Part shown: one piece after another, positions 43,412-54,395 of the stretch
How the letters are laid out: the number at the start of each line of letters is the position of its first letter
Numbering within the stretch: position 1 is the first letter of the stretch
Source: Pogostemon cablin
Taxonomy: Eukaryota; Streptophyta; Magnoliopsida; Lamiales; Lamiaceae
Assembly (NCBI GenBank): GCA_023678885.1
Contig: CM042996.1
Span: 8,862,602-8,926,601 of the forward strand
Length of the DNA: 64,000 bases
Direction: 5' to 3'
Program-made: the position numbers and the translations under genes
Notes under the pieces: generated by a model
Database searches by the model: none
What the model was told of the DNA's origin: nothing
The model's input: the letters and a program-made list of their open reading frames with translations, nothing else

Positions 43412-44060
43412 TCAGTCTCTGTCGATAGAGCCCTGGCTACTATGTGCTGATCTGTCATCCAGGAATGCTAAAATACCCTGGATGTGGTTTAGAACATCCA
43501 AGTAAGTATTAATCTGGGAGAACAATATCTCTAGCCTTTCAAATTCTGGTTCCCCTCTGTAGTAGTAGTATCGGGCTGTGAACTGTGCCTATAAAATTGA
43601 AAAAAATATATAACAAAAAATACAAGATTTTTATAATTCATTTCATAAAACAGGACAATGAATTCACTGGTAGGATTAAAAATTAATGAAAAAAAAGAAC
43701 CAGAAACCTGAAGATTCCGTGACCAAGTATGCTCCGAAGCATAAAGTCGGTTTTCCTTCCTGTCCCAGTACATATCTGGCTACAAGTTTAACAACAATTG
43801 AAAGCCCAATAGCACATCTTTAAGTCGAAAAGCTGGTTCAGGCAGTCCATATAGGTAAAGTTTGTGTCGAATATAGCATTCAAAACTCGGGCTGCTCTTT
43901 AACATGCTTCGCAGTTGGAGAATGCGACATCGAATTTCTCTCTTTTTTTGCAGTGGAGAAGAGTGTTTATGAAATAAGTATCTATTTCTTGCATCCATTT
44001 GGTTCCGCTATAGAACAATGTGAATTGGCCAGGGATTTGTGTCGGAGGGTTTGGTGTAAG
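43412..44060 (-). pseudogene. Myb/SANT-like protein gene, left arm, probably broken
   Basis: A likely start is MLTPNPPTQIPGQFTLFYSG, then KWMQEIDTYFINTLLHCKKR, the Trp/Asp/hydrophobic pattern of the Myb/SANT-like domain found in transposon-linked plant proteins, followed by NRLYASEHTWSRNLQ. An intron (about 43590-43708, minus) separates a last exon with ARYYYYRGEPEFERLEILFS, ending at TGA 43412-43414. A frameshift or stop lies near 43900 and 43780. Same intron position as the right-arm copy. Probable DNA-binding protein; no function shown. Confidence 0.65.
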
Positions 44061-45404
44061 CATATTTGTTGAACGTGAATGGTATAGAAATGCTTGAACG
44101 ATGAGCCCTGGTAGTGATTGCAAAAAAACTGTACAAAGATGATATTTTAGGGTTCCTTCATATAATATCTGAAAAGGCACTATGAATTTGATGAGGAAGA
44201 AACTAGCAGTCGTGTTTGGGATGATGGATTGGTTGCAGATGGATGTGAATGGGGTTGCTTCACAATAAATTAATAACTGCATTAAATGATATTAATCTGC
44301 ATTAAATGATATTAATCAATTACTTCTGCAGCGGTTTATTAGTAATTATTCGAAGACATTAAATCATCACAACCGTCACTACTACTGTTTTTTAGTTTTT
44401 AAGTTACTTTAACATGTTTAATAATATATTTCACCTATTTTAGTTGTCCATAAAATAATTTAATTTCATTTTACAAATTCACGACCCTCTACTTAATGTA
44501 TATATTAATGTAAATTAATTTGGTATATCCATTATTTATAAGTGCGTAGTCAAATTTTTTTATATTATACCAATTCTCTTATTTATAATTTATTAAAGGA
44601 TATTCTTATATAGACACTTTATTTTTTGGAGAATATGTAATACCTTTAAATATGTTTAAATAAAAGGTTATTAATAATAACATCATATGTACATAAATAT
44701 AATATTTAAAAATATTTGAAGCGGCAGGTTAAAAATAATCTAATAAAAACTCATTGTACAAGAAATTTTATTATTTAAATATGACTGGGCTCAAAACAAG
44801 TAACAATCTTATGTAGCATAAAGAAATTCTTCCTAATTTTCTTACTCCTAAAATTAAGTATTGTTTTCCTTCACTTTAACCACAGAGATTTGAAGTATTA
44901 ATCTTAACATAGTTGTCGTGAACACCAAACCCCTAAATTATGCAAGTTATATCGTACAGATCATTCACTGAATTATGCAATTATACAATGTAATTGACAA
45001 ATTATTATTGAAAACATATAAATCATGAATGGGCAGAAGTGTCATTGCCAAGTTAAAGTACACTAATTGGGAGAGCCTCCATTTAAATGAAGATTTTTTG
45101 TTCTTAGTTTATTTATTTTTTATTTTAATTAAGATTCCAAGAGTAATTTATAAATTAGTTAAGTGTAGTGAAAGATATTTTATGATAACATAAAAAAACG
45201 TCAAGAAAAAGTCTATATTTCTAATAGTGATTTTTCCTCTTAATATGATAGCCAATATTCACAATGAGAAAATAATAACTTAATAAAGACTTGTAAATCA
45301 ATTATAACATATTTTGGACTGCATCATAGCAGTTACACGTAATACAAAAATAGGAGGTTTAGCCATGATTATCATATCATAATATTCACTGCTAAACTAA
45401 TTAT
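44061..45404. other. AT-rich spacer inside the inverted-repeat structure
   Basis: Holds a 20-bp tandem pair (ATTAAATGATATTAATCTGC, 44281-44320). No gene seen. Confidence 0.45.
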
Positions 45405-45803
45405 CAAAGAACCCTCGAATAACGATGGAACCCAAGATACCAACAGTGCTATGATAAGGAATTTTTTCATCTTTTGAATGAGATGAACATCTTTCTCCAA
45501 TCAATTAAGTTGTGTAGCCCTTAGTGCTGTGGCCTTTAACGAATTGGATAACTCCAAGTGTTCTAACACCAAATTGTTAATCCTAGTAAGCATCAGAGGG
45601 AATTGTGAATGGACCGTCTCTTCGTACTGATCTGCCCAAAGAAAGAAATCACAACTAGTTCTGTTAAGGGAATCGGGACACATATAAAATGATCGATTAA
45701 AGCTCCGCACGTTATGTGAAACATATGTGCGGCACGCTTTTTCACAGTGGCAAACAAGGTTGTGCTTATTCTTTTGTGCTGATGACTCAGAGGAAGATGA
45801 CAT
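45405..45803 (-). pseudogene. GRF-type zinc-finger protein with C-terminal membrane segment
   Basis: Starts MSSSSESSAQKNKHNLVCHC; the GRF zinc finger shows CHC...RSFNRSFYMCPDSLN...SCDFFLWAD. The clean frame ends at 45501. After a one-base shift it continues with a short coiled coil (LEKDVHLIQKMKK) and a hydrophobic helix (FLIIALLVSWVPSLF), the usual C-terminus of the plant At4g04775-like GRF proteins that often travel with transposons. Either the frameshift is real and the gene truncated, or the sequence has a one-base error. Confidence 0.72.
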
Positions 45804-46234
45804 TTTAGCTCCAGATCTTCTCTTTTTCTACTCTATTCTCTTCCATATATATGTATTGTTTGTGTCATGCTCGTAAATATGGCAATATTTAACTTATTTA
45901 TAATGCCAACACAGGTTAGGTACTAGGATTTTCTATTTTTTGGCGCCAGAATTGACCCAATTCCCCGCCAAAAATATTGTAACCTTACTTGGTTTAGACC
46001 CAGCAAGTGGTAAAATCCAATTATGTTTGTACTTAATGTTATAAGAATCACCTCACCTGTTATCTCAATGAATATTTTATTCCTCAAAATTAGATAAAAT
46101 GTTAACTTAGACATAATTTTAAGTATTACATTATTATTCAATTATTATGTCGAATTTTAATGTAACTATAAATACATTTATTGTATTACCATGATATTAG
46201 TAAACCAAACACAAAATTATAGTAGAGGTATAAT

Positions 46235-46253
46235 CCTAAACCCTAAACCCTAG
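46235..46253. repeat. Short interstitial telomere-type motif
   Basis: CCTAAACCCTAAACCCTAG, two and a half plant telomere units (TTTAGGG). Too short for a telomere relic; teloboxes also occur in promoters. Confidence 0.7.
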
Positions 46254-47452
46254 TAAATGCATTTAACATCACATTGAAGGTCATACAGTATTTCAGTTCT
46301 TAAAGATCGTACTGTTAATAAATATATACACTTCTTGTGATCACAGAGAGAATAAAATATTAGAGTTTAAATAAACATGTATATATTTCATATGAAATCT
46401 AAAACAAACACTTAAGAAGTAAAATATAAAACCCTAAAACCTTTAAACCCTAAATAACTTAACCTTAAACCTGAACAAAAATCAATAACATCTAAACTGT
46501 AAAGGATATTCATTAGTACAAGTTAAAATATTTAATGGATATAACAAAGACATAATTGCATTCATTAATTATAATAAACCTAAGTAATATGATTAAGTAA
46601 CATTATGTGATATCAATATTGGAAAATAAATTTAAATAACATGGGTCATAGAGATAACGTAGTGTATACATGTTGTTCCTAAGCATTGGAAAATGTTGTT
46701 TCATTTATTGTTATATCTTTAGAGGTTATCCATCATATCCACTACACAATTGGAACTATATGCGGTTCCCAAAACTTTTTTTCCAACATAAATTCATTAT
46801 CTACTACACTGATTTGGATTTGATTTAAAACCAACTACATTAATTAGGGTGCAATCAAGTGCATACAAGTGCATGTAGTCAAGCATGAGAGCTGACATTA
46901 ATTAAATAATGATTGTCAATTAAAATAAGTTTATATTGAAAATATTTCTTGTATTATGTTGTATACTAGTTATAATTTGATATCTCTGCATGTACACGTC
47001 AAACTAATATCATAATAAATAGCATATTTTTATTATTCCAACTTACTGCAATCATGGACACTTATTTGTTGTTTGTTTTATTATTCATTTTAATACCCTG
47101 AATACTACTAAAATTAATCAGAACTTTATTGGCGGACACATTATTGACAACATTTCCAGATGCAGTATGTGATGTGGTTATGATGTAGTTATATGTATAA
47201 TTGCAATTAGAACATTGTTGGAAATATAATTGTTGAATACATTTATCTTCAAGATTTTTGTTATATTTTTTGTTTATTTATTCATTTGAATTTTTATCTT
47301 TAAGTTGTTAGAGTGTTGTTTGATTTTTTGTTCTTTTGATTCATTTGAATTTATTTGGTAGGTGTTGCTTACCTTTTTATTTCATAGGTTGTTTCTCAGT
47401 ACATGTGGTCAAGTCACCAAATGGAAAAATATGTGTCATAATAAAATGTATA

Positions 47453-47656
47453 TTCCCTCCGTCCGACTCTAAGGTATCCATTTTCTTTTAGTACTAGGAG
47501 TTAAGAGTATTAATATTATCTAAAGTGAGTAGTTGTATTTGATTGAGGTGGTGACCCATATTGTGTATTTTTTTTACTACATAGTTTAAGTGGATACCTT
47601 AGAAGTAGATGCCTACAAAAGTACAATGGATACATTATAAGCGGACGGATGGAGTG
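47453..47656. mobile_element. Stowaway-like MITE (about 204 bp)
   Basis: TTCCCTCCGTCCGACTCTAAGG...AGCGGACGGATGGAGTG with TA at both edges; inner segments TAAGGTATCCA and TGGATACCTTA are complementary. Confidence 0.75.
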
Positions 47657-48297
47657 TACATTTACAGCGTACATTTATTAAGTTATTATAATGTTTGGTA
47701 CATTGTAATACTTCATTCCACATACACCGACCGTATGAATGTAATCTTTGCCATACTTATTGTAATAATATATACAACGTCATTATCACCAAACTTTGTT
47801 AAAGAATTTAAATCATATCACTGTAATTAATCAACTAAATAACATATGAAATAATTTTACAAGTGTAATTAAGGGTTTAGGACACGTCTCAACATTAAAA
47901 AAATAGTTACAACATATTTTAAGATTACATATATAACAAAAGTAATTACATAAAATATATGAACTTATAAAATAACATAGAAGCTACCAATATGAGGTAG
48001 ATGTCATATTAGGGGTCCTTAATGAACATTATGTATGTTATGTACATGTATAATAAATGGCATGTGTAACCATATACAGTTTTACAAGCCCATACAACTG
48101 CCTGACACATTAATTTGGATACATATTACTATAAAAGGACATAACATTGATGTCAAGTTTTATTTTATCTCCCTTTCCACAATAGGAGTAAGTAATTAGG
48201 TAACATGATTGAGTTCATACCTAATTAAATCAAAATAACTACTATTTAAATTATTTTGCTAAATTTCTTGTCTATTGCTATACTTACTGCAGTAAAG

Positions 48298-48916
48298 ATG
48301 GCATCAAGCTCAAACCACAGGGTTGATCAAATGTTCGCCGACTACTATAAGTGGTTACCCATTAAGGAGAAGGCACTACTGGACATCTATTGGGAGTTCT
48401 ATATGAACAAGAAAGTTCACGATGCTTCCCCTTCTGCGGAGGTGCTTCAGGAGATCCTCAAAGTTGCACAATACAGGATCGGGCCTCAAATAGGGCTTAA
48501 AACAATGACAAAAAAAAAATAAAAGAGTTATATGAACTTTGGGAAATCTACTGTAAAATAGCTAAGACTCCAGGTGTCAGATACCCCTCGTTCATGGACA
48601 AGTTCGAAGCTAAGGAAGAGACTTGAAAAAAGATTATTGAGGTAAATCCCCAAGTTTGGCACCATGTTGTTGTAGTATCAGTACATATGTTTATGTGTTG
48701 ATACTACTATTTATGCAGGAGGAACCTCGCGCTGAGAAGATAAAAGAAGGGATAAACCCATGTTGGATGGACATGGATCTCACATTCTCCTTCATGGATG
48801 CTTTCAAGCCTGTAGAAGTTCAAGTAAACCCGATACAAGTGGCAGCTCAGCCCGACAATGATGACGCAGATTCCGGTGGTAATGTTTCAGACCTGGATGT
48901 GGTTGAAGATGCTTAA
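48298..48916 (+). pseudogene. Myb/SANT-like protein gene between the arms, two lesions
   Basis: ATG at 48298 (MASSSNHRVDQMFADYYKWL), then KEKALLDIYWEFYMNKKV and, after a slip in an A9 run at 48509-48518, KELYELWEIYCKIAKTPGVRYP. An intron of 77 bp fits 48642-48718 (GAG|GTAAAT ... TTATGCAG), followed by EEPRAEKIKEGINPCWMD and an acidic tail ending at 48916. The pattern matches the C-terminal half of Myb/SANT-like domains (ETW..IIEEEPRA). The expected Trp codon at 48623-48625 is TGA. Lesions are few, so decay is recent or partly sequencing error. Confidence 0.65.
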
Positions 48917-49795
48917 CTAAACTAAGTTAATTTAAGTAAATAAGTAATTGAAGGTAGCTGAATATTATATGTGATGCAGTGTAGGAGTCCTATATTTTAT
49001 TGAACAATTAGTACATGATCTATTAATGGTGTTTATCTACACTGTTTTGGGAGAACGTGCCTCGGATGGTTGTAATTTGTAACTGTAAACTGTATTATGA
49101 CGCATAATTATTATATATATGAAAGTTATTTAGACTTGTATACAGAATATGGGTAAGAGTTTGATTATGCAGATCTTGTTACATATGTGTATCATCCATT
49201 TCTAGAAATATGGCACTTCGCCACATTCGTATATGTCCTATTATGTAACTTTAATAATTTACTTCTTCATGTACCATGATATTAATTACATCAAATTAAT
49301 ACCACATAATAAAAAAAATTATGTAAAGTTTCACCACTTAATAAATTCACTACTTTGATTACAGCACCCTATGTCATACATGACATAATGTGACATAATG
49401 TCAGATCATACCATCAACTATTAATGAACCATTAACACCATATTACCAAAGAAGGATGGATATTTAATTAAAAAATGATAATACTCAAAATACTCATAAC
49501 ACCCCTTAATATTAGCATACATCAGGGGTTTTATTTTAAGTAGGTGTAAGTGAATGGCCCTGATTATTAATGACATCTCCTAACGTTCAACTGTATTCTC
49601 TTCCTTTTCAATTAATGATATATTAAAGCCATTAATATGTTATCAAAAAGATAAACGATTACCAATATGTGAATGGCCTGTTGTATGGTTATTATAAAAA
49701 ACCACCCTGGATTGAACAGGAATTATTGCGATTTACTCTTTTAAGATCATCCCCAAATTCAAACTCAGTGAAAAAAAAAACCAAACTCATCCAAA
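48917..49795. other. AT-rich spacer
   Basis: No gene seen; probably 3' UTR of the preceding gene and promoter of the next. Confidence 0.4.
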
Positions 49796-50390
49796 ATGTT
49801 CAATTCTCGCCCAGTGAAACAATTCCCAAGTCAATTTTATGGATGTATATAGACACCAATTGGACGGCCGAGATCGACACATGTTTCATCAACGCCCTTA
49901 TCCATTGTAAGAACAGAGGCAAATTCGACCCCAAAGTCTCCAACATCGAAGCTTGTGAAATAGGAGCTCAAGTTTTGAATGAAACATTCGACACTGACAA
50001 AACTTGGATGGAGTGTTTGGACAGACTATTCTTCTACAAAATTCGATATTAGACTTTCAAGAGACTTCTGGACATGACGGGTGATATGTATTGGGACCGG
50101 GCGGCTAACAAGCTTCGAGCGTCAGATGAGACTTGGGAATGAGCATTACAGGTTTCGATTTAAATAAATTATATATTTTTCAACGACATTAACCCATATT
50201 ACGTGTTCTTCTTCAAACAGATCTAACTTGTTAATTTATTTACAATGTTGGTGTTATTTTATTTTTTTTTGGTTTTAGATTAACTTTCTAGCTTGATACT
50301 ACTACTACGAAGGGGAGCTGGAGTTCGAGCACCTGGAGATGTTGTTTTCCCAAGTTACCATTACATGTCATCATCCTCACGAAATCTAAC
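49796..50390 (+). pseudogene. Myb/SANT-like protein gene, right arm, broken
   Basis: Likely start MFNSRPVKQFPSQFYG, parallel to the left-arm start, then (shifted frame, 49669-50052) DTNWTAEIDTCFINALIHCK, NIEACEIGAQVLNETFDTDK and MECLDRLFFYKIRY, a clear Myb/SANT-like domain. A stop at 50050, then FKRLLDMTGDMYWDRAANKL and a stop before ALQ. An intron (about 50154-50278, ending TTGGTTTTAG) precedes a last exon with YYYYEGELEFEHLEMLFSQV. It is a clear paralogue of the left-arm gene. Confidence 0.75.
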
Positions 50391-50689
50391 TACTTCCAGC
50401 AACACAGATGTCCTGCCCCAGTAGCCAATCCTCTGTCCAAGGTACTTGACTACCATATATATCTGTGGGAGAATTTTTGACATTATTTAAAAATTTTGTT
50501 ATATGTGATGCAATTTAGATTGTGCCCCATCTCGAATAGTGCAAATTTGTTATGTAATATTTTTTTATAATATTTATGTAATAAACGGCAGTATATATAT
50601 GTTAGCGGTGTTAATGTGAAATCATGTTATCAATCCATTGTCTATTTTGGATTTTTTTTTCAAATTTACCACTGTTTTGGAAAACACTC

Positions 50690-53600
50690 GAGGAGGCGGC
50701 ATATGATGCTTGCATTTATTGTTGTCCTTCTATTTTCTCGATCCAAATATACAAAATAATTATACTCCATTCTAAACTATAAAAAGTATTTCAGGAGACA
50801 TATGATGCCGATGTTGTTGCCTTTATTGTTGTCCTTGTTTTCCAGATTAAAATCACATATTCATGAACATAGAAATTATTCTATATCTACAAAAAGACTC
50901 TGGAAATGACTTGGATGTTTTTACTAATTATGCTCCCTTCTAAACTATAAAAAATATTCTAGGAGAAATATGATGCCAATGATGTTGCCTTTTTTGTTGT
51001 CATTCTGTTTCCAGACACAAGACACAAAACCATGAACTTATAAAGTATTCTAACCATATAAAAAATATCTGGAAATGACTTGGATGTTTTTACTAATTAT
51101 GCTCACTTCTAAACTATAAAAACTATTCCAGGAGACATATGATGCCAATGTTGTTGCCTTTTTTATCGTCCTTCTATTTTCCAGATCCAAGACACAAAAC
51201 CATGAACGTATAAAATATTCGAACCCTATAAAAAATCTCTGGAAATTACTTTGGTGATTTTACTAATTCTGCTCCATTCTAAACTATAAAAATATTTCAG
51301 GAGACATATGAGCCAATGCTGCTGCCTTTTTTGTTGTCCCCCTGTTTTCCATATCCAAGACACAAAATCATGAACTTATAAACTATTCAACCCTATAAAA
51401 AATCTCTGGAAATTACTTTGGTGATTTTACTAATTATGCTCCCTTCTAAACTATAAAAAATATTCCAGGAGACATATGATGCAAATGTTGTTGCCTTCTA
51501 TGTTGTCCTTCTGTTTTCCAGATCCAAGACACAAAATGATGAATGTATAAAGTATTCTAACCCTATAAAAAAATCTCTGGAAATGACTTGAAATGATTTT
51601 ACTAATTTTGCTCCCTTCTAAACTATAAAAAATATTCCAGTAGATATATGATGCCAATGTTGTTGTATTTTTTTTGTCCTTCTGCTTTCCATATCCAAGA
51701 CACAAAACTATGAACGTATAAAATATTCTTACCCTATAAAAAATCTCTGGAAATTACTTTGGTGATTTTACTAATTATGCTCCCTTCTAAACAATAAAAA
51801 ATATTCCAGGAGACATATGATGCCAATGTTGTTGTCTTTTTTGTTGTCCTTCTGTTTTCCAAATCCAAGATACAAAACTATGAACATATAAGATATTCTA
51901 ACCCTATAAAAAATCTCTGGAAATTACTTTGGTGATTTTACTAATTATGCTCCCTTCTAAACTATAAAAAATATTTCAGGAGACATATGATGCCAATGTT
52001 GTTGCCTTTTTTGTTGTCCCCCCTATTTTTCATATCCAAGACACAAAATCATGAACTTATAAACTATTCTAACTCTATAAAAAATCTCTGAAAATTACTT
52101 TGGTGATTTTGCTAATTATGCTCCCTTCTAAACTATAAAAAATTTTCCAGGATACATATGATGCCAATGCATTTGCCTTCTATGTTGTTCTTCTGTTTTC
52201 CAGATCCAATACATAAAATAATGAACGTATAAAGTATTCTAACCCTATAAAAATCTCTGGAAATTACTTGGATGTTTTCTCTAATAATGCTCCCTTCTAA
52301 ACTATAAAAAATATTCCAGGAGACATATGAGGCCAATGCTGCTACCTTTTTTGTTGTCCTCCTGTTTTCCATATCCAAGACACAGAATGATGAACTTATA
52401 AACTGTTCTAACCCTATAAAAAATCTCTGAAAATTACTTTGGTGATTTTACTAATTATGCTCCCTTCTAAACTATAAAAAATATTCCATGAGGCATATGA
52501 TGCCAATGTTGTTGCCTTCTATGTTGTCCTTCTATTTTCTAGATTCAAGACATAAAATCATGAACGTATAAGTATTCTAATCCTATAAAAAATCTCTGGA
52601 AATGACTTGGATGTTTTTACTAATTATGCTCCCTTCTAAACTATAAAAAATATTCCAGGAGACATATGAAGCCAATGTTGTTGCCTTTTTTGTTGTCCTC
52701 CTGTTTTCCATATCCAAGACACAAAATCATGATCTTATAAACTATTCTAACCCTATAAAAAATCTCTGGAAATTACTTTAGTGATTTTACTAATTATACT
52801 CCCTTCTAAACTATAAAAAATATTACAGGAGACATATGATGCAAATGTTGTTGACTTCTATGTTGTCCTTCTGTTTTTCAGATCCAAGACATAAAATTAT
52901 GAACGTATAAAGTATTCTAACCCTATAAAAAATCTCTGGAAATGACTTGGATGTTTTTACTAATTATGCTCCCTTCTAAACTATAAAAAATATTCCAGGA
53001 GACATATGATGCTAATGTTTTTGCCTCTTTTGTTGTCTTTCTGTTTTCCATATCCAAAACACAAAATCATGAATGTATAAAGTATTCTAACCCTATAAAA
53101 ATCTCTGGAAAATACTTTGGTGATTTTACTAATTATGCTCCCTTTTAAACTATAAAAAATATTCCAGGAGACATATGATGCCAATGTTGTTGCCTTTTTT
53201 GTTGTCCTCCTGTTTTCCATATCCAAGACACAAAATCATGAACTTATAAACTATTCTAACCCTATAAAAAATCTCTGGAAATTACCTTGGTGATTTTACT
53301 AATTATGATCCCTTCTAAACTATAAAAAATATTCCAGGAGACATATGATGTCAATGCTGTTGCCTTCTATGTTGTCCTTCTGTTTTCCAGTTCCAAGACA
53401 TAAAATCATGAACGTATAAAGTATTCTAACCCTATAAAAAATCTCTGGAAATGACATGGATGTTTTTACTAATTATGCTCCCTTCTAAACTACAAAAAAT
53501 ATTCCAGGAGACATATGATACCAATGTTGTTGCCTTTTTACTGTCCTTATGCTTTCCATATCCAAAACACAAAATCATGCACGTATAAAGATTCTAACCC

Positions 53601-54180
53601 TATAAAAAATCTCTGGAAATTACTTTGGTGATTTTACTAATTATGCTCTCTTCTAAACTATAAAAAATATTCCAGGAGACATATGATGCCAATGTTGTTG
53701 TCTTCTATGTTGTCCTTCTTTTTTCCTGATCCAAAACATCAAATCATGATCGTTGAAACTATTCTACCTATGCAAAAAGACTTTGGAAATTACTTGAGTT
53801 ATTTACTAATGATACTCCCTTCTAAACTGTGGAAAATATTCTAGGACACATCCGATGCTAATGTTGCTATTTTGTATTCCTTCTGTTTTCCAAATCCAAG
53901 ACGCAAATTCATACTCGTAGTAAGTATTTTAACGCTATAAAAATACTCTGGGAATTAATGTTGGGTGATTTACTAATTATGCTATTTTCTCAAGTGTGGA
54001 AAATATTCTAGGAGACATATGATGCCTATGCTGTTGTCTTTTTTGTTGTCCTTTTGTTTTCAGATCCAAAACACAAAATCATGACCGTAAAAAGTATTCT
54101 AACCCTATACATTATATTTATTGTCAATGCAGTTACCTTTTATGTTGTCCATTTGTTTTCCAGACCCAAAACACGTAATC
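50690..54180 (-). repeat. ~169-bp tandem array, right arm (about 20 units)
   Basis: The marker GGAGACATATGATG or a variant recurs at about 50793, 50960, 51131, 51299, 51467, 51639, 51809, 51979, 52149, 52319, 52488, 52658, 52828, 52998, 53167, 53337, 53507, 53675, 53842 and 54010: 19 intervals averaging 169 bp. Inner units are very alike; the last two or three are diverged. Small reading frames inside are by-products of the repeat and should not be annotated. Confidence 0.96.
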
Positions 54181-54395
54181 ATTAACCTAGAATTGATGTA
54201 GAACCCTACTTTAGGACTGGTAATATCATCGGGGCTCAACACAACTGGGTTATTCGTTCCCTATATGTTGCATTTACATTTACTATAAAATAAACAATGA
54301 CGAGGTCACAACCCCATCTGATACCTAGACACACTCATAATAACATAACATGTTTTTAAACATATTCACAATACAACATAACATATTGGGAATTC

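Larger units (their letters stand above)
45804..48297. other. AT-rich non-coding stretch
   Basis: No gene recognised apart from a Stowaway-like MITE at 47453-47656 and the telomere-type motif at 46235. The end just before 48298 is probably promoter or leader of the next gene (CTTACTGCAG acceptor-like). Confidence 0.45.
42490..54180. mobile_element. Inverted-repeat structure with satellite-like arms and Myb/SANT genes
   Basis: Left arm: array 42490-43190 then a Myb/SANT-like gene read outward (minus). Right arm: a Myb/SANT-like gene read outward (plus) then array 50690-54180. The outermost units of the two arrays share private variants in mirrored order, so the arms descend from one inverted repeat. 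Between them lie a third Myb/SANT-like gene and a GRF zinc-finger gene. No transposase domain is seen within. Exact ends and TSD could not be fixed; the left end looks truncated. Confidence 0.6.

Noticed and set aside
46235..46253. Telomere or fusion site
   Set aside because: Only about two and a half TTTAGGG units.
50960..53226. Open frames of about 80 codons on the minus strand in the tandem array
   Set aside because: They recur with the repeat unit, start and stop at repeat variants, and match no family.
42490..54180. CRISPR-like array
   Set aside because: The host is a plant; units are ~169 bp with no short repeat/spacer alternation.
42490..54180. Autonomous PIF/Harbinger element
   Set aside because: Myb/SANT-like proteins fit its second gene, but no Harbinger nuclease or 3-bp TSD was seen.
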